Shown here piece by piece: positions 9,422 through 17,373 of a stretch of 64,000 bases of DNA. Where the stretch lies: positions 124,001-188,000 of the forward strand of contig NZ_CP016757.1 of the NCBI RefSeq assembly GCF_001701045.1, read 5' to 3'. Source of the DNA: Cloacibacillus porcorum (GTDB lineage Bacteria; Synergistota; Synergistia; Synergistales; Synergistaceae). Below the pieces are notes generated by a model, which ran no database searches, had not been told where the DNA came from, and saw only the letters and a program-made list of their open reading frames with translations. Position 1 is the stretch's first letter. Every line of letters begins with the position of its first letter. Made by a program: the position numbers and the translations under genes.

Positions 9422-10678
9422 TTGAAAACTTTGACTGAAAAAATATTTGCCCGTGCTTTGAAACGAGAGACGGTTAAGGCAAACGACATCGTCAACGTTC
9501 CCGTAGATCGTCTGCTTATCAACGACTTTGTCGGCGCGATCGTTTTCCGCCATTTTGAATCGCTGGGCGCGGAGGCGGTGGTAAATCCGGACAACATATT
9601 GCTCGGCATAGACCACCGCATCCCTCCGGCGGAGATAAAGTTCGCCGACAGCCTTAAATTCTGCCGGGATAAGTGCAGACAGTACCACATCGAACGTTTT
9701 GCGGAGATCGGACGGCACGGCATCGGACATCAGCTGATGGTCCAAGATTTTGTCCTGCCGGGAGAGGTGGCTCTGGGGACGGATTCGCATTCCACCATGT
9801 ACGGCGGCATCGGCGCATTCGCGACCGGCATTACCTCCTCCGACGCGGCCATCATTATGGCTACCGGGGAAATATGGCTGCAGGTCCCGGCATCGATCCG
9901 TGTAAATGTACGCGGTCAATTAAATAAGGGCGTAACGGCCAAAGATCTTTCTCTTAAAGTCCTTACGCTGGCGCCTCTCCACACGTTTATCTATAAGGCG
10001 ATAGAGCTTGGCGGAGAGGGCATCGAGGCGCTTAGCATCTCCGGCCGTTTGGCCGCCGCCAACATGCTGGCGGAAACCGGCGCGAAGAATATTATCATGG
10101 CCGCGGATGAAAAGACGGCGGCGTTTATCGGAAAACCATCCGGCGAGCTGCAGATGGACAGGCCGGACGCGGATGCGCAGTATGAAACGACATATGAAGT
10201 CGATGCCTCGGAGCTGCCGCCGCTGCTCTCCTATCCGCATACGCCTGAAAACGTAAAACCAATCGGCGAGGGGGCGGAGGGGCTGCCGATCCACCAGGCC
10301 TTCATCGGCTCCTGCGCTAACGGACGTATTGAAGATCTCGAACAGGCGCTCGAAATTTTACGCGGCCGCAAAGTGCATAAAGACGTCAGGCTGATCGTAG
10401 TGCCGGCTAGCCAGAAGGTTATGCTGGAGGCTACGCGCCGCGGCCTTGTGGAAGAACTTCTTGTCGCCGGGGCGGCGATAATGACCCCGAGCTGCGCCTC
10501 CTGCGCCGGCTCCGGCCCCGGGCTCATCGGCGCGGGGGAACGCTGTATCAGCACGACGAACCGTAACTTCAAAGGGAGAATGGGCAACACGGAATCCGAG
10601 GTCTTTCTCGGCTCCGCCTATGCGGTTGCCGCCGCGGCCGTTTGTGGTTATATCACCGATCCCAGGCAATTCCTTTAA
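9422..10678 (+). CDS. aconitase-family hydratase, large subunit (LeuC/DmdA-like)
   Basis: Large subunit of a two-subunit [4Fe-4S] hydro-lyase of the isopropylmalate isomerase / homoaconitase / dimethylmaleate hydratase group, 418 aa. The TTG at 9422 is chosen because GGAGG lies seven bases before it and the protein then begins KTLTEKIFARAL as LeuC proteins do. Cluster cysteines are Cys298 (GSCANG), Cys358 and Cys361 (PSCASC). GTDSHSTMYGGIGAFATG is the conserved substrate-side loop. The small subunit follows 15 bases after the stop. No other leucine genes are present, and the PrpF-like isomerase context argues for hydration of an unsaturated diacid. True leucine biosynthesis cannot be formally excluded. 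Confidence 0.9.
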   Translation: MKTLTEKIFARALKRETVKANDIVNVPVDRLLINDFVGAIVFRHFESLGAEAVVNPDNILLGIDHRIPPAEIKFADSLKFCRDKCRQYHIERFAEIGRHGIGHQLMVQDFVLPGEVALGTDSHSTMYGGIGAFATGITSSDAAIIMATGEIWLQVPASIRVNVRGQLNKGVTAKDLSLKVLTLAPLHTFIYKAIELGGEGIEALSISGRLAAANMLAETGAKNIIMAADEKTAAFIGKPSGELQMDRPDADAQYETTYEVDASELPPLLSYPHTPENVKPIGEGAEGLPIHQAFIGSCANGRIEDLEQALEILRGRKVHKDVRLIVVPASQKVMLEATRRGLVEELLVAGAAIMTPSCASCAGSGPGLIGAGERCISTTNRNFKGRMGNTESEVFLGSAYAVAAAAVCGYITDPRQFL

Positions 10679-10693
10679 GGGGGGAAGATAACC

Positions 10694-11221
10694 GTGAAAG
10701 AGATTATAACCGGCACCGTGTGGACATGCGGTGACAATGTTTCGACATATCATATCATCGGGAAAAAACGGTGGACCTTGACGGGCGTCGACCAGGAAGA
10801 ACTGGGGAAATGGGCCTTTGAAGGCGCCGTCAAAGAGATTGAAGACGTCCCGTTCGGTTTTCGTGACCTCGGATATACCATCATCGTGGCGGGACATGAT
10901 TTTTGCGGCGGCGGCAAAAGCATAGAACATCCTATCGCGGCGATGCAGGGCGCGGGCGTGCAGCTGATACTGGCGGAATCTTTCTCCCGTTACGGGTTTC
11001 GAAACGCTATCAACAGGGCGCTGCCGGCCATTACCTGTCCTGGGATCGGCAAAGTTTTCAAAACGGGAGACCGCTTGGAGGCCAATCTGCTGACAGGTGA
11101 GATCAGCAACCTCACGACCGGCGGACGAATCTCGGGCATCCCGCTTTCAGACTATATCCTCAAGTTGATCTCCGCCGGCGGCCTGCTTCAGTATTATCGC
11201 AACATCCTGCGTCAAAAATAG
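10694..11221 (+). CDS. aconitase-family hydratase, small subunit (LeuD/DmdB-like)
   Basis: Swivel-domain subunit that pairs with the large subunit just upstream, 175 aa, GTG start at 10694 after a G-rich SD. The segment GHDFCGGGKSIEHP matches the conserved loop of LeuD-type proteins, and AESFSRYGFRNAINRALPAI is the usual second block. The length fits archaeal-type LeuD or homoaconitase small subunits rather than the longer enterobacterial LeuD. It is the last gene of the one-directional catabolic locus. Confidence 0.9.
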   Translation: MKEIITGTVWTCGDNVSTYHIIGKKRWTLTGVDQEELGKWAFEGAVKEIEDVPFGFRDLGYTIIVAGHDFCGGGKSIEHPIAAMQGAGVQLILAESFSRYGFRNAINRALPAITCPGIGKVFKTGDRLEANLLTGEISNLTTGGRISGIPLSDYILKLISAGGLLQYYRNILRQK

Positions 11222-11293
11222 CTTAAACCGGCGCTCTCCGAAGCGGCGGGAGGGCCTCGCGGTGCGGTATCGGAAAAGGTATCATAATATCTT

Positions 11294-11331
11294 GCGGCAG
11301 GAGGGGCGGCTGGGCCTTCCCCTCCTGCCGC
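11294..11331 (+). terminator. hairpin after the catabolic locus
   Basis: A perfect 13-bp inverted repeat (GCGGCAGGAGGGG with CCCCTCCTGCCGC, 12-base loop) lies 72 bases after the last gene of the locus. It lacks a clear T run, so it may be an inefficient or Rho-assisted terminator, or an mRNA 3'-end stabiliser. Confidence 0.5.
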
Positions 11332-11458
11332 TCCTCCGCTGTAAATCAGAAAAAACCGGTTTAGAGCGGTTTAATAATTTTGAAGCGGCAGCGGCCATCA
11401 GGGGAGCTGTTTCCCCGGGGCCGGCAGACGATTTTCATTATGGGATTATCCTTACGCG

Positions 11459-12310
11459 CTACTGTATATAATAGTCGGACTTGCTCAGGATGTCGTTGGC
11501 AATGTCCAGACGTGGCTTAATGATCGAAGCGTACCTTACTGACGCTACGTTGATCAGGCAGTCGACGAGCATCATCGCGGAAAGCGGTGAATTATGAAAT
11601 CCCAAGCTGCTGCATAAACAGGGCAGGGTGATGTCCGAGTATTCGGCAAACGGCGAGGTGAAGCTGTCGGTTACCATTACCACCTTGGCCTGCGCCTGGT
11701 GCGCCAACTTGACAAACTGCAGCAGCCTATTGGCGTAGCGGGGAAAGCTGATCGCAAAGACAAGATCCGTCGGCCCGAGGCAGGGGATAATTGTCGACCA
11801 GACGGGAAGATTGTCAGCGTGTATTATCTGGCAGTTACCAAACATGCGGGACAAAAAGCTGTACATATACTGCGCGACCATTATCCCGCCTCTGGCGGTC
11901 GTTATATAGATCATGGGGGCGGAAACTATTTCCGCGACCACGTTGTCGAGGGTCTCTTGGGGTATCAGTTCGAAGGTGTTCTGTATGTTATTCAGCTGTT
12001 TGTCGTAGCATCTGCCCCACAAATCGGAGAGGTCGAGATCTTTGAGATTCACTTCAAGACGTGTCTTTGGGTTTACCTTGTTTCTCAGCACCTCTTGCAA
12101 TGCCCTCTGGAAATCCATATATCCCTTATAGTTCAGGAACGTCATTAAACGCATAATCGTCGTCGTGCTCGTCCCCGCGGCGTTGGCAAGCTGATCAACG
12201 GTAAAAAAGGCCGTGTCGAAGGTGTTTTTAAGGATAAAATCCGCGACCTTCTTCTGTGCCGCCGTCATATTGTTTATCCCATTTTTCAGTTTTTCAATGG
12301 GTCCATGCAT
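11459..12310 (-). CDS. RpiR-family transcriptional regulator
   Basis: About 283 aa from the ATG at 12310, which has GGGGAGAG upstream; a longer frame adds 11 residues without an SD. The N-terminal domain (roughly residues 1-77) has the RpiR helix-turn-helix, including TVDQLANAAGTSTTTIMRLM. The rest is a SIS-type ligand domain, with ITTARGGIMVAQ and VFAISFPRYANR as its sugar- or acid-phosphate-like binding loops. It converges on the catabolic locus and is the obvious candidate regulator of it, although RpiR proteins can also act elsewhere. The ligand is unknown. Confidence 0.9.
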   Translation of the reverse strand: MHGPIEKLKNGINNMTAAQKKVADFILKNTFDTAFFTVDQLANAAGTSTTTIMRLMTFLNYKGYMDFQRALQEVLRNKVNPKTRLEVNLKDLDLSDLWGRCYDKQLNNIQNTFELIPQETLDNVVAEIVSAPMIYITTARGGIMVAQYMYSFLSRMFGNCQIIHADNLPVWSTIIPCLGPTDLVFAISFPRYANRLLQFVKLAHQAQAKVVMVTDSFTSPFAEYSDITLPCLCSSLGFHNSPLSAMMLVDCLINVASVRYASIIKPRLDIANDILSKSDYYIQ

Positions 12311-12564
12311 TAAAAGATCTCTCCCCGTCTGGGCGTTAAGCACGAAATACTGCCATCACATCATGCGTATCTTCTACTTTATTAAAAACTTTTTCTTTAT
12401 AACTTATACCCGAAGTGAACGTTAGTGTCAAGAGAAGTTAGCAATATCACTTTCTGTAAGTTTGCCATATAGAGCATGGAAATTATGATGTTAAAGTAAA
12501 TGCAGTAAAAAGTCTTAGAAGTGAAAGATTGGAAGCTTTTATCCCGCCGCCTTTACGGCGCGCA

Positions 12565-13923
12565 TCAGTCGCGCAGCGCCCGGTGCGGAGAGTTTTTTCT
12601 TGAATAGAGGCTATGCGTGCAGCGGATCATGTAATAGACCACCGCGGCGGAGACCAGCAGTTCGGTGATGGGCATCGCGAGCCAGAGGGCCCGGGCTCCC
12701 GCGGCGGCGGGCAGAAAGAGGATCAGCAAACCGCTGACGAGCATACCGCGCGAGACGGAGACGAAGAAAGATATCTCCGGCCGCATCAGGGACTGGAAGT
12801 AATAGGTGGAGAAGATATTCAGCGGCAGCAGCAGGAACGAAAGGCCGTAGCAGCGGATGATGAAGGGCGCTATCGAGAGCACCATCTCCGTCGGGGCCAT
12901 GAAGATACGGATAAATCCGTTGGGAAAGGCCAGCGCCGCGGCGGTCCAGGCGATGCTGAAAAAGGCCGCCGTCGCGAGGGCGTACCGCAGCGTGGCCCTG
13001 ATGCGCCTCCACCTTCCCGCGCCGAAATTTATCGAGATTATCGGCTGCGACGCCTGTCCGATGCTGTAGGCGCAGCACTGGACGACCGTGCTGATGTTGA
13101 CGATCACGCCGTAGACGGCCAGCGCCTCCGTGCCGGAGTAGCGCATGATCTGGCGGTTGAAAAGCACCGTCAGTATCCCCATCGCGATATCGATGAAGAA
13201 GGTTGAAAAGCCGGTGACGGTGATCTTCCGCAGCTTTATGAGCAGGTTTCGCGGCCTCACCAGCCGCAGCGTATTCCTCTTCGAGAAAAAGTGGCCCAGC
13301 ATCGCCGCGAGGGTGAGCGCAGCCCCGATCGCCGTCGCGAGCCCCGCCCCCATGATGCCCATATCCAGGGTAAAGACGAAAAAATAATCTCCCGCGACGT
13401 TGAAAAGCCCGCCGAAGAGCACCGCGGCGGTGGCAAGCCCCGGGCTGCCGTCGTTGCGCAGGAAGGCGGCCAGCATCTGGTTGAAGATGAATACCGGCAC
13501 GGCGAACTTCACCGGCCACAGGTACTGCCGCGCAAGCGGCAAAAGCGTCTCGTCCGCGCCGAAGAGCAGGAGCATCCGCCTATCGAAAAAAACGATAGCC
13601 GCCCAGCTGAGGGCTGAGAAAATCACCGTTCCGATAAATGCCGCCGAGAAATAATCGTTCGCGCCGCTCCCACCCGTGCCGCCCTGTCCCCTGGCGACGC
13701 TGAACAGCACGCCGCCGCCGATCCCCGCGAGCAGCCCGAGGCTGTAGATGATATTCCAGACGGGCGCGACGACGGCCAGCGCCGCCGTGCCGTCGGGCCC
13801 CTGGTACTGGCCGACGATCGCCATGTCCACGATGCCGTAAATCGAGCTGATCATCGCACTGCCGAAGGCCGCTCCGAGATATCTGAAATATATGGCGCTG
13901 ATCCTGCCGCGCAGTAAATCCAT
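12565..13923 (-). CDS. MATE-family multidrug/cation antiporter
   Basis: About 452 aa with around 12 hydrophobic segments in two homologous halves, as in MATE exporters (Na+- or H+-coupled drug efflux). The early segment FGSAMISSIYGIVDMAIVGQ and the VAPVWNIIYSLGLLAGIGGG block are family-typical. GAGGAGG precedes two tandem ATGs at 13926 and 13923; the second has better spacing. The leader contains a small ORF and a terminator that together suggest induced anti-termination. The transported compound cannot be predicted. Confidence 0.93.
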   Translation of the reverse strand: MDLLRGRISAIYFRYLGAAFGSAMISSIYGIVDMAIVGQYQGPDGTAALAVVAPVWNIIYSLGLLAGIGGGVLFSVARGQGGTGGSGANDYFSAAFIGTVIFSALSWAAIVFFDRRMLLLFGADETLLPLARQYLWPVKFAVPVFIFNQMLAAFLRNDGSPGLATAAVLFGGLFNVAGDYFFVFTLDMGIMGAGLATAIGAALTLAAMLGHFFSKRNTLRLVRPRNLLIKLRKITVTGFSTFFIDIAMGILTVLFNRQIMRYSGTEALAVYGVIVNISTVVQCCAYSIGQASQPIISINFGAGRWRRIRATLRYALATAAFFSIAWTAAALAFPNGFIRIFMAPTEMVLSIAPFIIRCYGLSFLLLPLNIFSTYYFQSLMRPEISFFVSVSRGMLVSGLLILFLPAAAGARALWLAMPITELLVSAAVVYYMIRCTHSLYSRKNSPHRALRD

Positions 13924-13945
13924 CATAATCCTCCTCAAAAACAAA

Positions 13946-13993
13946 GAGCCGGATAAGAGAACAGGCGTCTCAGCCTGTCACCTTATCCGGCTC
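13946..13993 (-). terminator. leader terminator/attenuator of the MATE gene
   Basis: On the minus strand a 12-bp perfect stem (GAGCCGGATAAG with CTTATCCGGCTC) encloses a second short stem (ACAGGC/GCCTGT) and is followed directly by TTTGTTTTTTG, then the MATE SD and start. It is a rho-independent terminator inside the 5' leader, so it should gate transcription of the exporter. Confidence 0.8.
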
Positions 13994-14031
13994 GTCATTT
14001 CCAATGAATGATTCGCCCTCCGAGTGAGCAT
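13978..14031 (-). CDS. possible leader peptide of the MATE gene
   Basis: A 17-codon ORF (MLTRRANHSLEMTSRIR, then TGA) ends inside the left arm of the leader terminator. A ribosome paused on its last codons would cover that arm and let transcription continue into the MATE gene. The ATG sits almost at the expected transcription start, so translation might be leaderless; a second possibility is TTG at codon 10, preceded by GGAGGG. There is no independent evidence of translation. Confidence 0.45.
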   Translation of the reverse strand: MLTRRANHSLEMTSRIR

Positions 14032-14036
14032 TGAAG

Positions 14037-14065
14037 TTTATAACATCAAAGGGCGGAAATATCAA
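14037..14065 (-). promoter_or_regulatory. sigma70-type promoter of the MATE leader
   Basis: On the minus strand TTGATA and TATAAA are separated by 17 bases, close to the sigma70 consensus. The TATAAA ends five bases before the leader ORF ATG, so the transcript would begin at or next to that codon. Confidence 0.6.
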
Positions 14066-14356
14066 GCGGCGCGTGCGTTTTTTCTGTTTCTAACCTATAT
14101 CGTGGTTTTTTCGCAAATTAATTGTTATTTTTAAAATATATTTGAAAATTAATTAATTTAAATAGGTAATTTTACTGACTTACGGAAGGGGATCATGAAA
14201 TATAAATGAAGAAGGATCGCAGTGTAAAACATTGTATACATGAAAGACGGCCTTTAGAGAGGGGGCGGAAAGATATATCCAGCACCGGCGGTATGAATAA
14301 AAATTTTAAATAGTTTTTCTCTGGGTTACGGAAACAAGAAAGGGGATATTAAGCGT
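14066..14356. other. AT-rich intergenic upstream of NhaC carrier
   Basis: This AT-rich stretch between the MATE promoter and the NhaC gene presumably holds the NhaC promoter. AAAGGGG before the start serves as SD. No further gene is visible. Confidence 0.4.
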
Positions 14357-15823
14357 ATGAAAGATTTGCTGAAACTGACGCCAATTTGCGTGATCGCGGG
14401 CCTTATGCTATCGGGAATGGACATCCTTATCGCCGCGCCGCTCTCTTTTATGTATGCCTCTATCGTAGCTATGGCGGTGGATCATTACAAATTCCAGGAA
14501 CTTGTGGACGCCGCTCTTGACAACCTTAAGCACTTTCTTATCGTGTTTCTTATTCTGGAGCTGGCCTACGCCGTCGCCGAATGCTTCATGTCCACCGGCG
14601 TGGCCGCATCCGTAATCAACATGTCGCTCGCCGCTGGCCTTGACGCGCGTACCATCGCAGTCGTCGCCTTCCTGCTGACCTGCGTGCTTTCCACGGCTAC
14701 TGGCACCTCCTGGGGCACCTTCGCCGCCTGCGCGCCGATCTTCCTATGGCTTAACCATATCGTCGGCGGCAATATATTGCTCACGATCGGGGCGATCGCC
14801 GGAGGCTCCTGCTTCGGCGACAACATCGGGCTTATCTCGGATACGACGATCGTCAGCTCCGGCATCCAGCAGGTCGAGGTCATCAAGCGTGTGCGCCATC
14901 AGGGCGTCTGGTCGCTGCTCTGTCTCGTCAGCGGCGCGATAGTGTTTTATGTCGCCTCGCTGGGATTCTCCGGCGAAGCGGCGCAGGCCGCGGACGCCAT
15001 CTCTCAGATCCCAGCCGACGTGTGGCAGAAGCTTGGCGAGGAACGTCCTTCGGCCGTAACGCTGCTTGAGCTTGTCAAGACTGGCGTCCCCTATTACATG
15101 GTCATTCCCCTCATCATCGTCATCGCGACCGCGGTCATGGGCTACAGCACTCTCATCTGCCTGGGCTCCGGTATCTTCTTCTCGCTGGTATTTGGGCTGA
15201 TCTCCGGCACCGTGACGAGCCTTAACGCGTTCTTCGAGGTAGTTTACACCGGTTTCTCGGACGCGGGCGGCTGGTCCATCGCGATGATGCTCTGGGTAGG
15301 GGCCTTCGGCGGCGTTATGCGTAAGATGAACGCCTTTGACCCGATAGCCGTCCTGATCGCGCGTATGGTGCATAAGGTACGCCACCTGATGTTCGCGAAT
15401 TCGGTACTATGCCTGCTCGGCAACGCCGCCCTTTCCGATGAAATGGCGCAGATTGTTACCATCGGCCCGATTATCAAAAACATTACGGAGGAAAATGTCG
15501 TTGGCTCCAAGGAGGATATGTACACGCTGGCTCTGAGAAACGCCACCTTCTCGGACGCGATGGGAGTTCTCGGCTCGCAGCTCATCCCGTGGCACTGCTA
15601 TATGGGATTTTTCCTCGGCATCAGCGCCTCCGTCTATCCGCTGGCCTCCGGCATCACTGCGGGCGACATCATCTCGCACAACTACTTCTCGATGATCGCC
15701 GTAGCCTCCATGCTGATCCTCACCTTCACCGGCTGGGACCGCTATATCCCGCTCTTCAAACTACCCACGGAGCCCAAAGTCTATCTGAAAAGCGAAGCGG
15801 CGCAGTTCGAAGGCAAAGAATAA
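14357..15823 (+). CDS. NhaC-family Na+/H+ antiporter-like carrier (copy 1)
   Basis: 488-aa membrane protein of the NhaC ion-transporter family. The motifs TGTSWGTFAACAPIF and CFGDNIGLISDTTI are the family signatures. The family includes Na+/H+ antiporters but also substrate exchangers such as malate/lactate antiporters, so the cargo is open. A paralogue of the same layout lies at 39719-41209, inside an amino-acid operon, which makes an organic-anion or amino-acid role reasonable for both. The gene stands alone and is closed by a strong terminator. Confidence 0.92.
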   Translation: MKDLLKLTPICVIAGLMLSGMDILIAAPLSFMYASIVAMAVDHYKFQELVDAALDNLKHFLIVFLILELAYAVAECFMSTGVAASVINMSLAAGLDARTIAVVAFLLTCVLSTATGTSWGTFAACAPIFLWLNHIVGGNILLTIGAIAGGSCFGDNIGLISDTTIVSSGIQQVEVIKRVRHQGVWSLLCLVSGAIVFYVASLGFSGEAAQAADAISQIPADVWQKLGEERPSAVTLLELVKTGVPYYMVIPLIIVIATAVMGYSTLICLGSGIFFSLVFGLISGTVTSLNAFFEVVYTGFSDAGGWSIAMMLWVGAFGGVMRKMNAFDPIAVLIARMVHKVRHLMFANSVLCLLGNAALSDEMAQIVTIGPIIKNITEENVVGSKEDMYTLALRNATFSDAMGVLGSQLIPWHCYMGFFLGISASVYPLASGITAGDIISHNYFSMIAVASMLILTFTGWDRYIPLFKLPTEPKVYLKSEAAQFEGKE

Positions 15824-15874
15824 TAATATTAACAGGCGCGGTTCCGGAACCGCCGCGCCTTTAATATAAACAGG

Positions 15875-15925
15875 GGACTCCCCCCTGCCGGCAATGCCTC
15901 GCCGGCAGGGGGAGTCCTTTTTTGC
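15875..15925 (+). terminator. rho-independent terminator after NhaC carrier
   Basis: A long stem (GACTCCCCC...TGCCGGC with GCCGGCAGGGGGAGTC) is followed by CTTTTTT. A smaller hairpin (GGCGCGG/CCGCGCC) precedes it at 15834-15859. Confidence 0.9.
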
Positions 15926-15992
15926 ACAGTCCTCCAAACGCAGGATATCAGGCTGGCGGCGAGGGGTTTTTTGCCTACGTAAAAGGGCTTTG

Positions 15993-16042
15993 CTAAATCC
16001 CGTCTAAATCTTAATGATTTTCTAATAATTCCCCGATATACT
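15993..16042 (+). promoter_or_regulatory. direct-repeat operator and promoter of the PepSY gene
   Basis: CTAAATC occurs at 15993-15999 and again at 16004-16010, an 11-bp period typical of OmpR-family regulator binding. A TATACT -10 box lies at 16037-16042 with a poor -35 match, as expected of an activated promoter. The adjacent OmpR-type regulator is the likely binder. Confidence 0.5.
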
Positions 16043-16085
16043 TATATCAATGAGATTTTTAAGATATGCCAAGGAGGAAACGGAT

Positions 16086-16610
16086 ATGAAAAAGATCATC
16101 AGTTTAGCCGCGATCGCGGCGGTTGCGCTCTCTCTGGGGATGGCGGCGGTCTCGGCGGATGCCGCGAAGCTGATCGGCGAGGCGCGGGCGAAGGAGATAG
16201 CGCTGAAACATGCCGGCGTAGCGCCGCAGCAGGCCCAGTTCACAAAGATGAAGCTCGACAAGAAGTACAGCCACACGGAGTATGAGCTGAAATTCTATGT
16301 CGGCGGCACGGAGTATGAGTACGACATAAACGCGGAGACGGGCGAGGTGCTCAAATTCTCTCGTGAGGTGAAGAATCACGGCGCGCCGCAGAACGCGGGA
16401 AACGCGGGGCTGATCGGCGAGGCGAAGGCCAGAGGCATCGCCCTGTCGCGGGTACCCGGCGCGAAGGAGAGCGACATCCGAAAGTTCAAGCTCGACCATG
16501 ACGACGGCAGACAGGTCTACGAGGGCGAGATTTTTTACAATATGAGAGAGTATGAGTTCAAGATCGACGCCAAGAGCGGCGAAGTGGTCAAGTGGGAGAT
16601 CGACGGCTAG
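16086..16610 (+). CDS. secreted protein with two PepSY domains
   Basis: 174 aa, ATG at 16086 after AAGGAGG. Residues 1-25 form a signal peptide ending near VSADA. Two PepSY-like repeats follow, each starting with LIGEA(R/K)A and ending with a YE(Y/F)-I-(N/D)A-GEV segment. PepSY domains are thought to inhibit proteases or sense the envelope. Such genes often sit next to, and are controlled by, an OmpR-type two-component system, exactly as here. A hairpin follows at 16623-16647. No enzymatic activity is expected. Confidence 0.88.
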   Translation: MKKIISLAAIAAVALSLGMAAVSADAAKLIGEARAKEIALKHAGVAPQQAQFTKMKLDKKYSHTEYELKFYVGGTEYEYDINAETGEVLKFSREVKNHGAPQNAGNAGLIGEAKARGIALSRVPGAKESDIRKFKLDHDDGRQVYEGEIFYNMREYEFKIDAKSGEVVKWEIDG

Positions 16611-16622
16611 AGGATTTCCAAA

Positions 16623-16673
16623 GGGAGGAGCGGCGACCGTTCCTCCCAATCCTCTTTGCCGTAAAAGGACGGC
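16623..16673 (+). other. hairpins between PepSY gene and regulator
   Basis: First comes GGGAGGA...TCCTCCC (16623-16647). A small GCCGT/ACGGC hairpin follows (16658-16673) with six T's that run into the regulator ATG. The only SD-like bases for the regulator, AAAGGA, are in the loop and right arm of this second hairpin, so it may both terminate weakly and limit translation. Confidence 0.45.
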
Positions 16674-17313
16674 TTTTTTATGAAGATACTTGTCGCGGAG
16701 GACGAACGGGATCTGAACCGCCTGATCGCCAAGTCTCTCGAAGAGGCGGGGCATTGTGTGGACCGCTGCTGCGACGGCGGCGAAGCGCTGGATTTTATCC
16801 GTGCCTCGGAATATGACGCGGTAGTGCTCGACGTGATGATGCCCGTAATGAGCGGGCATGAGGTCGTCAGCCGGATGCGCGCGGAGGGCAGCGCCGTGCC
16901 GGTGCTCTTTCTGACCGCCCTTGACGGCGTCGACGACCGGGTCAAAGGGCTTGACCTCGGGGCCGATGATTATTTGATAAAACCCTTTGCCTTTCCAGAG
17001 CTGCTGGCCCGCCTGCGGGCGATCACGCGCAAGTACGCGGAGACGAAGAGCACGCTGCTGAGGGTTGGCGGGCTGGTTCTTGATACGGCTTCGCATCGGG
17101 TGTCGCGCGACGGCAGGGAGCTCTCCCTCTCGGCGAAGGAGTTTGCCGTTCTTGAGTTTATGATGAGAAACAGCGGCGTGGTGCTCTCGCGCGAGCGGAT
17201 CGAAAATAATGTCTGGAGCTATGGTTACGAGGGCGGCTCGAATGTCGTCGACGTCTATATAAGCTATCTGCGGAAAAAGATTGACGACGGCTTTGAAAAG
17301 AAGCTGCTCCACA

Positions 17314-17316
17314 CGG
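17314..17316. repeat. target-site duplication, left copy (CGG)
   Basis: CGG directly before the IS left end is repeated at 18766-18768 directly after the right end. A 3-bp duplication fits IS3-family transposition. Confidence 0.8.
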
Positions 17317-17341
17317 TGAACAGAGTCCCGCAAACCGGACA
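17317..17341 (+). repeat. IS terminal inverted repeat, left
   Basis: Begins TGAACAGAGTCCCG and ends GGACA. It matches the reverse complement of the right end at about 20 of 25 positions. Confidence 0.85.
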
Positions 17342-17373
17342 ACGCTATAAAAGCTCCCAAGGGTATCAAAAAT

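Noticed and set aside
6626-11221. Methylcitrate (propionate) cycle because of the PrpF-like and aconitase-like genes
   Set aside because: No methylcitrate synthase or methylisocitrate lyase gene is present, and the hydratase is of the split LeuC/LeuD type, not AcnD.
1-11221. Complete nicotinate-fermentation cluster
   Set aside because: Nicotinate hydroxylase, enamidase, methyleneglutarate mutase and dimethylmalate lyase are missing from the window; only the family resemblance of three genes holds.
9422-11221. Leucine biosynthesis leuCD
   Set aside because: No leuA or leuB is adjacent, and the operon context is catabolic. It is kept as an alternative but not adopted.
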